Source of the DNA: Stephanodiscus triporus
Taxonomy: Eukaryota; Bacillariophyta; Thalassiosirophyceae; Thalassiosirales; Thalassiosiraceae
DNA length: 26,731 bases
Reading direction: 5' to 3'
Assembly (NCBI GenBank): GCA_036939755.1
Contig: JALLAZ010000067.1
Coordinates: 1 to 26,731 of the forward strand
The notes under the pieces are model-generated. The model saw only the letters and a list, made by a program, of their open reading frames with translations. It was not told the origin of the DNA and ran no database searches. Below are positions 17,199-26,731 of the stretch, in pieces (within the stretch, counting starts at the first letter, position 1; each line of letters begins with the position of its first letter). Made by a program: the position numbers and the translations under genes.

Positions 17199-20100
17199 TT
17201 ACTCGACCTCATTTTGGGGTCCTAACAACTCAGAAACTTCCTCGATGCTCCGTAAATTGTTTCCTCGATAGCGGCTCTCATTCTTTGCAAAATGTACAAC
17301 AACAGGTGCGGCATTACTTGAAAGTCTCCATGGAGACATCTCAGTATTTGCACGTACCATATCAGGTGAATGCAAACCCAGTCGTATGTGCAACGCAGCA
17401 AATGCTTCGTCATACAATTGATGGGGCATAACACCTTTGACAAAAAGAGAAGCAAGATATGAAAATCCCATAAAGCCATCACAGCAAACCAAGCCAATAG
17501 TTACCAAGATGAGCATCGCAGCCCCTAAAACTGGATTCGCCATTTTCCCTATTCTTGGAGGTGGCACAGGCTCGACAATCCCAGGTGGCAACAACCAGTC
17601 CAGGGCATTAAATAAAATCTGAGCTCCTGCAGAGTAAACTTGTGGAGGATAATGTACACCATCATAGCTCTCTGAGACTCTAGAACTAGTAAATACTGGC
17701 CCATCAATGACAAATGAGGATGACGACAGGATTCCACTATTTGCATACACCCAACGCATGGATTCCATATCCTCCTCACGCATATGATCACGCTTTTCCT
17801 CGGTATTTAAAGCCTGTGAGTTAATCGTTGTGGGGATTAACCAAACAACAGGAGTTCCCAATTCTTGGGCCTTGCGCATTTCAAATCCCAGATCATTCAA
17901 TGTGGCCGCGTGAGATTGGCGGTCTTCGTCGGTGGCATAGAGATGGAGAAGATCCCATGCCCCTCCACCGAGAACAATTAGATCAGGTCGGATGCCCATG
18001 TCTTCTGATGCAAGTCGATTAATTTCCTTGAGAATAGTGAGCTGATCGACAGCAAGTGGAGCCCATTTGAAATTGATCGGAGTTGTTCCAAAGAGGGTAT
18101 TGCTAATATCTGCATGCTTAGGACCAGTTGCATCGTAGGCGCCAGAGCCTTTGATTCCCATTGCCTGCATTGACGCATGGTAAAGATAACGTGTCATGGA
18201 ATCACCAATAAAGACAACTTCTCGTCGATTGAGAATTTGCTTCAATTTTTCTTCATTTCTGTGGCCAAATCGACAGTGAGTATGAGATGGTTGTTCCTTC
18301 CATGCCCAAACGTAAGAATTTGAGGGTGGTGTGCAACTTCCATACGAGGTTGACCCATAATTTCGATATGCAATGCCACGGCTGGACTCGTTGCAGCCAT
18401 CGATGGGGATCCACATTCCATCATTTACGAAAGCACCGCAACTCACAGGAAGGGGACCGACAGCGCTAGCTCCAGCAGCAGCAAATTCACTCCAACTTAA
18501 ACCCAGCACAAGAAGGACCATAGCTCCGATCAAAGGAGGATAAAATTTAGAATAGACAGTTTCATCCGTGCTTTCTTGTTCAGTAGAATAGTCAGATCTT
18601 TCAGATTGGGAAGTAACTGTATAGTCATCGCCATCATCCGCATCAACGGATGTCTTCTCTTTTTGCGCCATTTTTCGATATGCTTTCCAACTGAAATCCA
18701 TTACAGTTTGATACAACAGGGTACCGCACAAAATAGATACCACGCCAACAATTGGCAGGCTTATCATATTCATTCCTTCCAACAAAAAAGCTGCGCAATA
18801 GAAGCCAGCAAGAGCAAGTGCCATGTAAACCAGAGAATTAATGCATGCTCCACGATCATTTGGTAGCAACATGCCGCGGATGTGCAACGTCAAATCGTGC
18901 AATTTGCGTGAGAGAATGACATAGAGATATGTCACCAATGCTAGGTTGACCCGAGGCCAGCCAGGCAAAAATACCAAGATCGTTTTTGAGTTGGATGTCA
19001 ACCATATATGGTGTTGCATAATATACGTCTCCAATGTTGTCTTGCCAATGTTGTGCAAAAGTTCCATCGAATACGATCTCATTTTGGGCGTCAAATTCCT
19101 AAGATAGATGTAGGTCACTAGGGGGATGAAGCCAAAGTAAGGGTTGGTCGAATTGTATGGGATTTTGGAATACATCAAAGGACCGTTCACCCAAAGCAGA
19201 AACACGACCAACATCCCTGCAGCCACAGCCAATTTGCCTATCCATTGAATTTGCTTACTCCGCGCTTCTAGTTTCCGATAGAAAAGTGATACGATTGGAA
19301 AATTCAGTGCAAAAATCATTCCGAGGAGAGTGCTCCAGTGGTCTAGGTAGGAACGGAAGTACCACTCCCATCTTGAGCCCATGGAAGCCCCAGCTATTAC
19401 TTCATCGGACAAAAACAATTTGTGCATCATTTCAAATATTCCATTGTCACAATCCCATACACAGAAAATGATCAATGCTAGCACTCCTAATTTGATGCGT
19501 ATCCACCACTTGGAGTAGTTCCTCCCTCTCCCAATGAACATGACAGCATACACCATGAAAAAGGAGAAGGTGTGTAGTGGGCAAATATAATACAGAATGT
19601 AAGGATTACCATGTGTCAGGCACAAGAAGAAGACAAGAAAATTGAGCCTCCACACCATTTGCAGGACACGAGTGAGGGAGTAGTCGTTGGTCGTGTAGAA
19701 AAACGAGAAATTGTTAAAGCCTGTCATCCACAAGTAGCAAGTGATCATGACCCGAATACCATTATATATCTCCATAGCGTGCGTGTAATGATACATCAAG
19801 AAGGTAAATTGCATCCAACCTTTCCATTCCTCGGTTTGACATCGATTCAAAACTTCATTTTCGGGTAAGAGAGTGGCTTTTTGAGTCTCGTCATATCCTT
19901 GGTTCCTTCGAAGGCTGGAAAAATCGTTGACATTACTTCTTGCACTCTCACCAACACAAGGGACTTCTTTACCCCTCCGTTCAATTTCATCATTACTTCT
20001 TAACGTGTGCCCTCCAGCAAATACCACGACCAATATCATCCAGAAGAAAAACTCATCTCTATCGTACGTCTTTTCCTCGTGGAAATAGGGTGGATGGTGC

Positions 20101-20426
20101 TCACATATGTAGCTGTAAAATAAAATGAGGCCAAAGACCGTAAAGTGGTAGAGAAGATTGTAAATGGACGGTAGATGGGAGGTGTCGAGGGGTTGCGATA
20201 TATCGTTTCCCTTGGTGGCGTTGACGGGGGGGGCGCCATTCCTCCACCTCCACAGTCCCGTTAGCCACAGACGAGCTACCAAACTCGCAGTAGTGAAAAT
20301 TATCGTGCCGAAGAACATGGCCATCGCGATGGTGGAGGTGGAGGTTTTCGCATTGGCGAGGATGGAGTCGTTCCCAGCGTCTTGCTGGAGGAAGGAGTCC
20401 TTGTTCTCTTGGAGATGGTCGCCCAT
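17199..20426 (-). CDS. Cas1p/RWA-like polysaccharide O-acetyltransferase fused to a C-terminal SGNH (PC-esterase-like) domain
   Basis: 1075 aa, single exon. After one N-terminal membrane helix (about 35-55) comes a multi-pass domain (about 85-585) with hallmarks of the Cas1p/CASD1/RWA family: MYHYTHAMEIYNGIRVMITC (about 211), YLWMTGFNNFSFFY (about 231), MVWRLNFLVFFLCL (about 257) and YYICPLHTFSFFMVY (about 279). A helix at about 630-650 leads into an SGNH-type esterase/acyltransferase domain (about 660-945) with GDSMTRYLYH (Ser at 742) and DGVHYPP (Asp 922, His 925). Another helix (about 965-985) and a soluble tail end the protein. Family members use acetyl donors to O-acetylate glycans in the Golgi. 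In animal CASD1 the SGNH part precedes the membrane part; here it follows. It is unrelated to CRISPR Cas1. Confidence 0.85.
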   Translation of the reverse strand: MGDHLQENKDSFLQQDAGNDSILANAKTSTSTIAMAMFFGTIIFTTASLVARLWLTGLWRWRNGAPPVNATKGNDISQPLDTSHLPSIYNLLYHFTVFGLILFYSYICEHHPPYFHEEKTYDRDEFFFWMILVVVFAGGHTLRSNDEIERRGKEVPCVGESARSNVNDFSSLRRNQGYDETQKATLLPENEVLNRCQTEEWKGWMQFTFLMYHYTHAMEIYNGIRVMITCYLWMTGFNNFSFFYTTNDYSLTRVLQMVWRLNFLVFFLCLTHGNPYILYYICPLHTFSFFMVYAVMFIGRGRNYSKWWIRIKLGVLALIIFCVWDCDNGIFEMMHKLFLSDEVIAGASMGSRWEWYFRSYLDHWSTLLGMIFALNFPIVSLFYRKLEARSKQIQWIGKLAVAAGMLVVFLLWVNGPLMYSKIPYNSTNPYFGFIPLVTYIYLRNLTPKMRSYSMELLHNIGKTTLETYIMQHHIWLTSNSKTILVFLPGWPRVNLALVTYLYVILSRKLHDLTLHIRGMLLPNDRGACINSLVYMALALAGFYCAAFLLEGMNMISLPIVGVVSILCGTLLYQTVMDFSWKAYRKMAQKEKTSVDADDGDDYTVTSQSERSDYSTEQESTDETVYSKFYPPLIGAMVLLVLGLSWSEFAAAGASAVGPLPVSCGAFVNDGMWIPIDGCNESSRGIAYRNYGSTSYGSCTPPSNSYVWAWKEQPSHTHCRFGHRNEEKLKQILNRREVVFIGDSMTRYLYHASMQAMGIKGSGAYDATGPKHADISNTLFGTTPINFKWAPLAVDQLTILKEINRLASEDMGIRPDLIVLGGGAWDLLHLYATDEDRQSHAATLNDLGFEMRKAQELGTPVVWLIPTTINSQALNTEEKRDHMREEDMESMRWVYANSGILSSSSFVIDGPVFTSSRVSESYDGVHYPPQVYSAGAQILFNALDWLLPPGIVEPVPPPRIGKMANPVLGAAMLILVTIGLVCCDGFMGFSYLASLFVKGVMPHQLYDEAFAALHIRLGLHSPDMVRANTEMSPWRLSSNAAPVVVHFAKNESRYRGNNLRSIEEVSELLGPQNEVE

Positions 20427-20728
20427 GTTTATTCAGCGCCCAGCATGAGAGAGATAAGAACATACGATTAACGTGTCGTAGACGTGGACAAAAAAGAGAG
20501 TCACTTATCATTAGGGCGGCAGGAGGCCGTCGGTGCCATGGTTGCAGCCACTTTGTTTTTGTGAGCGAAAGATAATAAGAGGGGCCGACGAGCGGGCGGG
20601 TCGGAGGGCGCCCGCTTTAAAGGAAACCACCAAAGTGACGGACAGACAGAAGAGACTAAAATCACTCACCACCCCATCTCACCCACACTCTGTACTTAAG
20701 TACCACAGCGGAAATTCATGTACTAATC
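20427..20728. promoter_or_regulatory. Shared upstream region of the O-acetyltransferase and MMS19 genes
   Basis: 302 nt between divergent start codons. A perfect 12-bp palindrome GTACTTAAGTAC is at 20692-20703, 25 nt before the MMS19 ATG. The centre (20580-20620) is GC-rich. A bidirectional promoter is inferred from spacing only. Confidence 0.42.
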
Positions 20729-23700
20729 ATGGTCGGTCAATTTTCGTTCCAACAATGGCTCGATTTGTGCAGCTCCGACAGCGGCCAGTCATCTGTCGGT
20801 GGTGGTGATGAAGTTGCTTTGCGTCTAAGAAAAGAGGCCCGTCTGCATTTTGAGGCGCTGCCATCATCATTAAGACCTTCCGTAGCCGAATCAGTGAAAA
20901 TATCAGCTTCTCAGGCGTCGCCATCAAAGGATTCTACGGTCGAACAAGATCTAGCAAAGGCATCGTCGGGCACTCCAAATGGAGCATTAGCGCTTCTCGT
21001 TTCGAGTTTGGGACCTGCCTTTACACCATCATCGACTATCGACAGAAAGGTTCGTGCTCTTCATTGTCTCATGGGAGCGTTGGAGGGAAGTGCCGATTTA
21101 ACACATGGAGTTCGACAGGCAGTCGGGCGTTTCTTGGTGGAGCTTTGTCGTCCTGGATGTAGCGAAGAAAGAGTTGACGAATGCAACGAAGATGATATTG
21201 ACCAAGAAATGAATTACGTGGATGCAGACAATATGACGCCAGAGAAACTGACGGAACAACTGGAAGCCATCTCTGCCAAAAGGTCTAAAAAAAGCACAAT
21301 TTCACTTACTCACGATGATGTGAGGGATGCTGCGATGATTGGCTTAACTGCTTTGACTAGATCGCATCTGGAGATTTTTCCTACACAACAGTCGCAATCA
21401 TCAGAATCAAAACAGTCATATTGCCCTGCTACTAAAGCCTTGGGAGTGGTACATCAATCCATGGAATTCAGGGTAGAGCTGGCAATTTTAGGTGTGCGAT
21501 ACCGTTGTCAAATGGACTCATCAAACGGATCTGGTGGCGCTAAGGGCACGCGGGGAGGTTCTGGTGCGGGCTATGAAACAGTAGATCCTGAGTTGAATAT
21601 TGACGATGGACTTTCACTTCTACCACGAGCAAAACGATCTCTCTGTTTCAATCTCTTCGATGCAGCATTGGATGGCTTGAATGATGATGAATTGAAATGC
21701 AAGAAGCTTCTGTCACAAATACAAGAATCTTCATCGACGGTGGACGCAATGAGACTAATGATTCCTTCATCTGTTTTTATTCAAATGTCCGCATTTGCTT
21801 CCTTAACGTCTTCCTGCATGCATGGAGAGACGGATCCTCGATGCCTCTTGCAGCTACTGCATTTGTTCAATAAGATGCAACGAATAATGTTACCCTTGTT
21901 TGCTTCCAATGGCAACAAGTCGACAAAGTTTCCATCCATAGAAATATTTGATGCTGTTGCTCCGTATTACCCTCTACATTTTACGCCTCCAAAGAATGAT
22001 CCACACGGAATTACTCAAGGGATTTTGCAAGATGCACTTCTGGCGGTGCTTTGTGAAAGAGGAGCGAACTATGATCATAAATTCTTGTCAAAGACAAAAG
22101 ATCAGGATGTTGATGGGATGAAGGAAACCATGATCCTGCTTGCATCTCGAATGTTCTTGGAGCGGCTAGAGCCACCTAAAACATCCGATTACGACCCCCC
22201 TTCTAATGATTCAGACTCGGATGTAGAAGACAAGTTGGATGCTGTCCAGGACTTGTCATCCTTATTTTTACCGCATTTCACTCCCTCTAAAGATGGAAAG
22301 ATTGCTATCACCAATGGACATGACCATGATAACAACTTGCCTGGACGTCATGTTTCACTCAATGTCACAAGAGTCCCGCCTGAATATTTTTCAGAGCTAT
22401 CGTTATCCATGGTGCGGGTTCATGAAGAGGCTGTATCGTCTGATGCAAAAGCACTCGCCAGTGCCATACGCAAGTTTTCCTCATGTCTTGTGAAATCGTT
22501 GGAACCTACCAGCATATCTAGCGAAGTCGACACATTTATCCTCTGGGAAGCCTACGTCGTCGATGTTCTTCGTCATCTCACTCCTATACTTGGGTCGGCT
22601 CCGCAAGGGATGCAAGGACGTGCCTCGACTGCTTATTTCGCTTCCCTGGCGGCTGAGGGTGGTCCGATGACTTTGAATGAAATGCTTGACGGCTGCTACC
22701 CTCGTTTTTTGGGTGTTTTGTCAAGTTTAGACGAAAAGGACAGTAGCAGAGAACCAACCGATGTTGATGAATCTTCACCCAGATTGCATTCGAGCATGCA
22801 AAAGTCGCGTGATGAAGAAAAACTGGCTGCTGCAATGCGTGGTATTGCAGCATTGGTATCCTCATGTCGAGTGGCATTGCAAAAGTGGCAACGCGATAAC
22901 TTTGGAGTTCCGGTAGACCCTCATCCTCTCTCTTTATATGCCCCTTCTACATTACAAAAAATTGCATTCGTAGTGAATGCGTCAATAGATGAGGACAAAG
23001 TTGGGTCCCTTGAGTTAGCGGCTGTTGGAGCTTTAGAATCAGTTTTGACGTCTTATGATTTGAATCTCCTTGAAGAAGGAGACATGGTTTCATTTGAGAA
23101 ATCAATTCCATTGATGACCCGTGCCGTGTTGGTTGAAGAAAGAATTGCAGATACGGATTCAACGAACTTGCACGAGTGGAATTTGGCGTGTGCTCGGGTA
23201 CTTGGCGCCGTGATTTCTGTTGGTATGAGTCAACGGAAAGAAGGCGGTGGTGTAGTGACTAACAGCTGCGAGAGAATGAACACACTGGCCACTAATTTGC
23301 TTCCGGACATGCTAGCCTCTGCAACTTCCCCTCATCGGGGGTCGCTAAAGTTGCATACCATTAGGTACGACTGGGTAGTCCTTGCTGGAGCATGCGCAAA
23401 TGGAACACTTCACGTATCAGAACAAATCATTTCTGACCTTCTCTCGAGGATAATTACTACGCTGAGATTAAATGGAGAAAATCAAAAAACATCCGCGATG
23501 GCACTCTCGTATATCATTCGTCATGGTGGACCACATGTTGGCACTGCCTTTCACGGACTTTCCCCCCCGGGGCCTACACAGTATGATGTCATTCGGGAAT
23601 TGTGTCATCAGGAAAACACGGTGCCGAGACGAAAGTTACAAGTGGGCATGAGTACTCTGCAGCTACCTGTGTCACGTGCGAGAGACGAAGAGGCCGCGAA

Positions 23701-25345
23701 CGAAACTGTTAGTATTTGTCGTTGACACCATCTATATTGCATGACTCGAGTTCCATCATTTCATTATTTATGCTAATGGAGAGCATTTTTTGCATGTTGC
23801 CCTCATTAACCTTTTTGCCAGATCAAGCGGGCCCAATCCATCCTTCCATTTCTCATACCAGCATACGAATGTTCATCCTCGTTAGCTTCATGTGACAGTC
23901 TTGCACGGTTTGTAAACAAAATTTTACCTCCGCTCTCAGAGTGCGATGAAGTGGGCCTCTACGTTTCCCTTCCATTACTTGGTGCTGCTCTCAAAAGACC
24001 CAACAAAGATCCGAAAAAGTTAGAATGTGCTACATCAGCAACCCTGATGTCTATGGTCGATGACCTTGCATTATTTAGCATAAGATCAGATCATCACGTC
24101 CATTCTAGATCAGCCGCAGCATCATGTCTGTTCTCTGTACTCTTCCAAAGCTCAGAAGACAAGGAATGCTGTGCCTGTGTAATCCAAAAGCTTATCGAGG
24201 AAGTGGTGTGTCCAGTACTCGCCAACGCCCTAAGTTGTCTAGAAAAGGAAATTAGCGAATCCCCAACCCCAAGAGCATCTGGTGGTGTTGAGGTATCGAG
24301 TAAATCACTGTCCTCTGTTTTCTCTAAGGTTGAAGATACTCTCAGTTTTATGAGTGTTTTGGTAAGTTGTCTCTTTCATTCCATCTCTGTGATTTGTAAG
24401 GGGAAATCATGTTACACTTTGTCTTTTTCGCTCTTTAGGGTTCAGCAGCAGCATGTAAAGGAGGCTCTTTCTCCCAAATTGGCGATAAAATTGCGTTATT
24501 CTTAATAGAACTTGCGTGCACAGGTGCTTCACAGTACCCTTTTAGTGAAGCAACAGCAATGCAGTTGGGTAGACCAAGTCAGGAGGGACAAAAACACCCG
24601 TTACTGAACCCATCTTCGCACGCATTCATACTACCTGCGTCTGCATTCGGCAGCATGCTCTCGGTGCATAATGGTGGACCATTTTGGAGGCAACGCTTGA
24701 CGCATAAAACTCTTCCCATTCTCTTGGGAGTGTTGAATGCGCAAGCTAAGTCCCAGAATCCACCTGCTATGGGAACCCTTTGCGTGGTCTGTCATATGCT
24801 ATGCTGTCTACCTGTCTCGCTCCTGGGGGAGGCCAACATGAAACAGATGATTCCGACTCTTGTGGCGGGTTTGGTTTATTTCTCAAAGAATTCAAATGCC
24901 ATGCTTCAATCAGAAACGATTACATCTAAACCAACGAATCTTCTGCCCGTCATTATTGCAGCGGTTCTCAAAATTCTGGCAGTATCGCCAGAAGATGTGA
25001 GTAAACTTACATCATGCGTCAACTATTTTCTTCGTTCCTTTTACGTCCTCTTGCTGACATGTTCATTCCAATTCAAATCAGGTGACTAAGTTTATTGGAA
25101 TCATCATACCCAGTCTCTTATTGTTGTGCTCCACAGCTGTCGAACCAGCTGAATCATGCATTCCGAGATTTCTTTTAGTGTTTCAGTGCCTTGAAACTGT
25201 AGCTGCACACCCACACGCCCGTAATTCAATCTTGAGGGAAAAGGACCAAGTGATTGCGGTATTATCAGCAGTGGTAGATCATCCGTCTTCGGCAATCCGA
25301 AACGCTGTGGTGCAAGCGAGAAATGTTTGGTATACTTTAGCTTAA
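20729..25345 (+). CDS. MMS19: MMS19-like HEAT-repeat protein, cytosolic Fe-S targeting factor, four exons
   Basis: Exons 20729-23707, 23822-24361, 24439-24996 and 25082-25345 give 1446 aa; all three introns are GT-AG and phase 0 (114, 77 and 85 nt). Family marks are the N-terminal HEAT segment with DPRCLLQLLHLFNKMQ (about 369), FDAVAPYYPLHFTPPKNDP then HGITQ (about 406-430), and the C-terminal repeat with PRFLLVFQCLETV and HPSSAIRNAVVQARNVWY. MMS19 is the scaffold of the cytosolic iron-sulfur targeting complex that loads Fe-S clusters into DNA polymerases, primase and helicases such as XPD. The protein is longer than the roughly 1030-aa human form, with Ser/Asp-rich insertions (for example near residues 150-190 and 490-500). 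Exon 2 onward would be missed by single-exon calling. Start: first ATG, preceded by a plausible leader. Confidence 0.85.
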
Positions 25346-25595
25346 GCATAGTCATGTAGTTGCAAGTGCCATACATGCTTGTGTTCCCTCTAAGACATCC
25401 CACGTGCAGGTATGCATCTCGAAATCTCCGCTCTCTGTCATTTAGGTGCGATGCTTAGTTGATTTACAGTAATGACCGAGGACTATTTTTTCTATCTTCG
25501 TATATTGGGTCCATTGTTTCTAGAGCACATGGCGTGGCAATCGATCATAATTACATCTGTGAATTAACGATGGTTTGTATCGGTTTGTATATGTT
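25346..25595. other. Convergent 3' region between MMS19 and the M50B-like gene
   Basis: 250 nt, AT-rich, no supported gene. It presumably contains both 3' untranslated regions. Confidence 0.5.
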
Positions 25596-26575
25596 TCACG
25601 CTAGTTCAGTGGTAAGCAGTAGATCTACGTGGTCTTCCCCTCGATATTGTTCCGGCGCTTCTCTCGAGTCCTTCTCCCGAGTTTCAAAAGTTATGAACAC
25701 ACCCATGGCAGTCATCCATAATCCCAGCACCATCCAAGCCGAAGCCCAGATCCAGGCATGTATTTTGGTAGCATCCTGCATAACTGCCGCATCTGATGAG
25801 CGCACCACGCCCCCAATATTTGCCTCGGTAATAAAGAAGAGCACCCTGATGGAGGTGATAGCATTGAGGCATGTCGTTGCGGCTAGTAGGGCGTAAAGTT
25901 CCCCAATCCAAAATGTTGGTAAGCGCCACCCCGCGGCTGAAAGCAGTAACCCCATCAATAACAGTGCCACTAGCCCGAACGCATTCCCCGCAAAGAAAAT
26001 GCAAGTCAAGAGCATGGCTAGGCCCATTCCACAAGTGCCAACGCGTGCGCCGAGGTTCGTCCTTCGAAACATGAGCATGATTCCTCCCACAACGGCCGTG
26101 CCCATATAGCCGGCGCATGCCACCCACGCTCGTTGGAATGTCCCGATCGGAATGAGTGTGTTCGCAAGGCCCGACCCATCGGGATAGATGTTCAACCAAG
26201 AAACGGTCCCGCCGATTGATAAGGCTGTGCGACGTGAATAGATCGACGAAAAGCAAAAAAAACATGTGAGGAATGTCCATTCTACATTGCAACTCGACCT
26301 CTATTCTCTCACTCACCAGCTAGACCGTGGAAGGATTCATGGATCCAAGTAGAAAAGAGCATGAAGGGATACAAGGTGTATCCCAAAACGGGAACATTGA
26401 GAAAAATTACAATCACAATGATAGCACGGAGCAATCGCCTGTCACGATCGTACAGCTCTCGGAGGGTGGGGACACGATACGAGAAGCTGCAGCACGAGCT
26501 GGAGCAGAGTCTGCCCTTTGCCTGGATGGGGGGGTCTATGGGCGTGTCTTCTACGCCGCTGGTGAATTGGTCCAT
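25596..26575 (-). CDS. Peptidase M50B-like integral membrane protein, two exons
   Basis: Exons 26575-26317 and 26224-25596, with a 92-nt intron (gtgagtga ... gtcgcacag), give 295 aa from the ATG at 26573-26575. The first exon has a soluble start, a hydrophobic helix (AIIVIVIFLNVPVLGYTLYP) and the zinc motif HESFH in TWIHESFHGLA, matching HExxH. The splice joins HGLA to ALSIGGTVSWLNIYPDGSG, the expected position of the Gly-rich loop. Five or so further helices follow, with GELYALLAATTCLNAITSIR and SSDAAVM matching the second conserved region of M50B-like proteins (helix, N-x-x-x-S-x-R/D, then SDA). Such proteins occur in fungi, plants and algae; substrate unknown. The frame is open upstream to about 26680 without another ATG, so a 5' exon may lie outside. 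The tail is acidic, with E/D-rich cytoplasmic character. Confidence 0.78.
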
Positions 26576-26731
26576 ATCAACATCCGCAGAGGGAGCGCTC
26601 AGCGCCGCGAAGACAGGGGCTGGCGACACGGGCGGTCGCCGCTGGTGGTGAAGTGAGCCTCTAGTAAGACACTGTTCGAATTAGAAACCTGTGGAAGGTA
26701 TTCTATAATATAAGTGACGATTCTCCGTCCG
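26576..26731. promoter_or_regulatory. 5' flank of the M50B-like gene, window edge
   Basis: On the minus strand the frame of the M50B-like gene remains open from 26575 to a TAA at 26681-26683 with no ATG, and possible 3' splice sites occur in the stretch. It is either 5' UTR or the start of an incompletely seen coding exon. Confidence 0.35.

Noticed and set aside
17199..20426. CRISPR-associated Cas1
   Set aside because: The similarity is to the capsule/wall O-acetyltransferase family called Cas1p; it is multi-pass membrane protein and there is no repeat-spacer array in the window.
1..26731. Bacterial or phage defence-type gene cluster
   Set aside because: Genes contain spliceosomal introns, alternate strands and belong to eukaryotic housekeeping families; the only mobile DNA is a decayed eukaryotic repeat.

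Overview
The window looks like nuclear DNA of a stramenopile alga, most likely a centric diatom. The evidence is short GT-AG introns of about 75-250 nt, a RING/MYND/Sel1 protein of a type that is strongly expanded in diatoms, a decayed RecQ-helicase-like repeat typical of diatom genomes, and housekeeping genes that are exclusively eukaryotic (TOM70, LYAR, APC2, MMS19). There is no prokaryotic operon structure and I see no rRNA, tRNA or CRISPR array. The organism call is inference; no marker gene fixes the species.

Layout. Positions 1-2.3 kb hold a heavily disrupted composite mobile-element remnant: a RecQ-like helicase fused to a Cys-rich domain and tail of another repeat family, followed by three adjacent short hairpins. 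Positions 2.5-3.0 kb (minus) may be another element-derived ORF. From 3.36 kb onwards ten genes follow, and they alternate strand perfectly: secreted GH18-like/LysM-like protein (+), TOM70 (-), LYAR (+), TB2/DP1/HVA22 (REEP)-like protein (-), TatB-like protein (+), RING/MYND/Sel1 protein (-), APC2 (+), a Cas1p-like O-acetyltransferase fused to an SGNH esterase (-), MMS19 (+), and an M50B-like membrane peptidase (-) near the right edge. Three of the four head-to-head pairs have nearly equal start-to-start gaps of 302, 309 and 317 nt.

Exons I reconstructed: LYAR has four exons, one only 6 nt long, and that microexon restores the zinc-binding C-x-x-C pair. The REEP-like gene has one 101-nt intron joining its membrane domain to a long disordered tail. 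MMS19 has three phase-0 introns, all in its 3' third. M50B has one 92-nt intron directly after its HExxH motif. The RING/MYND/Sel1 gene carries two mutually compensating frameshifts, and a decayed duplicate of its tail lies downstream.

The genes are not a pathway cluster. TOM70, the TatB-like protein and, indirectly, MMS19 all relate to organelle protein import or Fe-S protein maturation, but this is probably coincidence. Composition is mosaic: TOM70, REEP-like, TatB-like and the first half of APC2 are very GC-rich with (GAC)n/(TCG)n tracts, whereas LYAR, the Sel1 gene and everything right of about 15.5 kb are more balanced. The items I consider most worth checking are the LYAR microexon, the reversed domain order of the O-acetyltransferase, the mitochondrial-type TatB protein with no visible transit peptide, and the frameshifted Sel1 gene.
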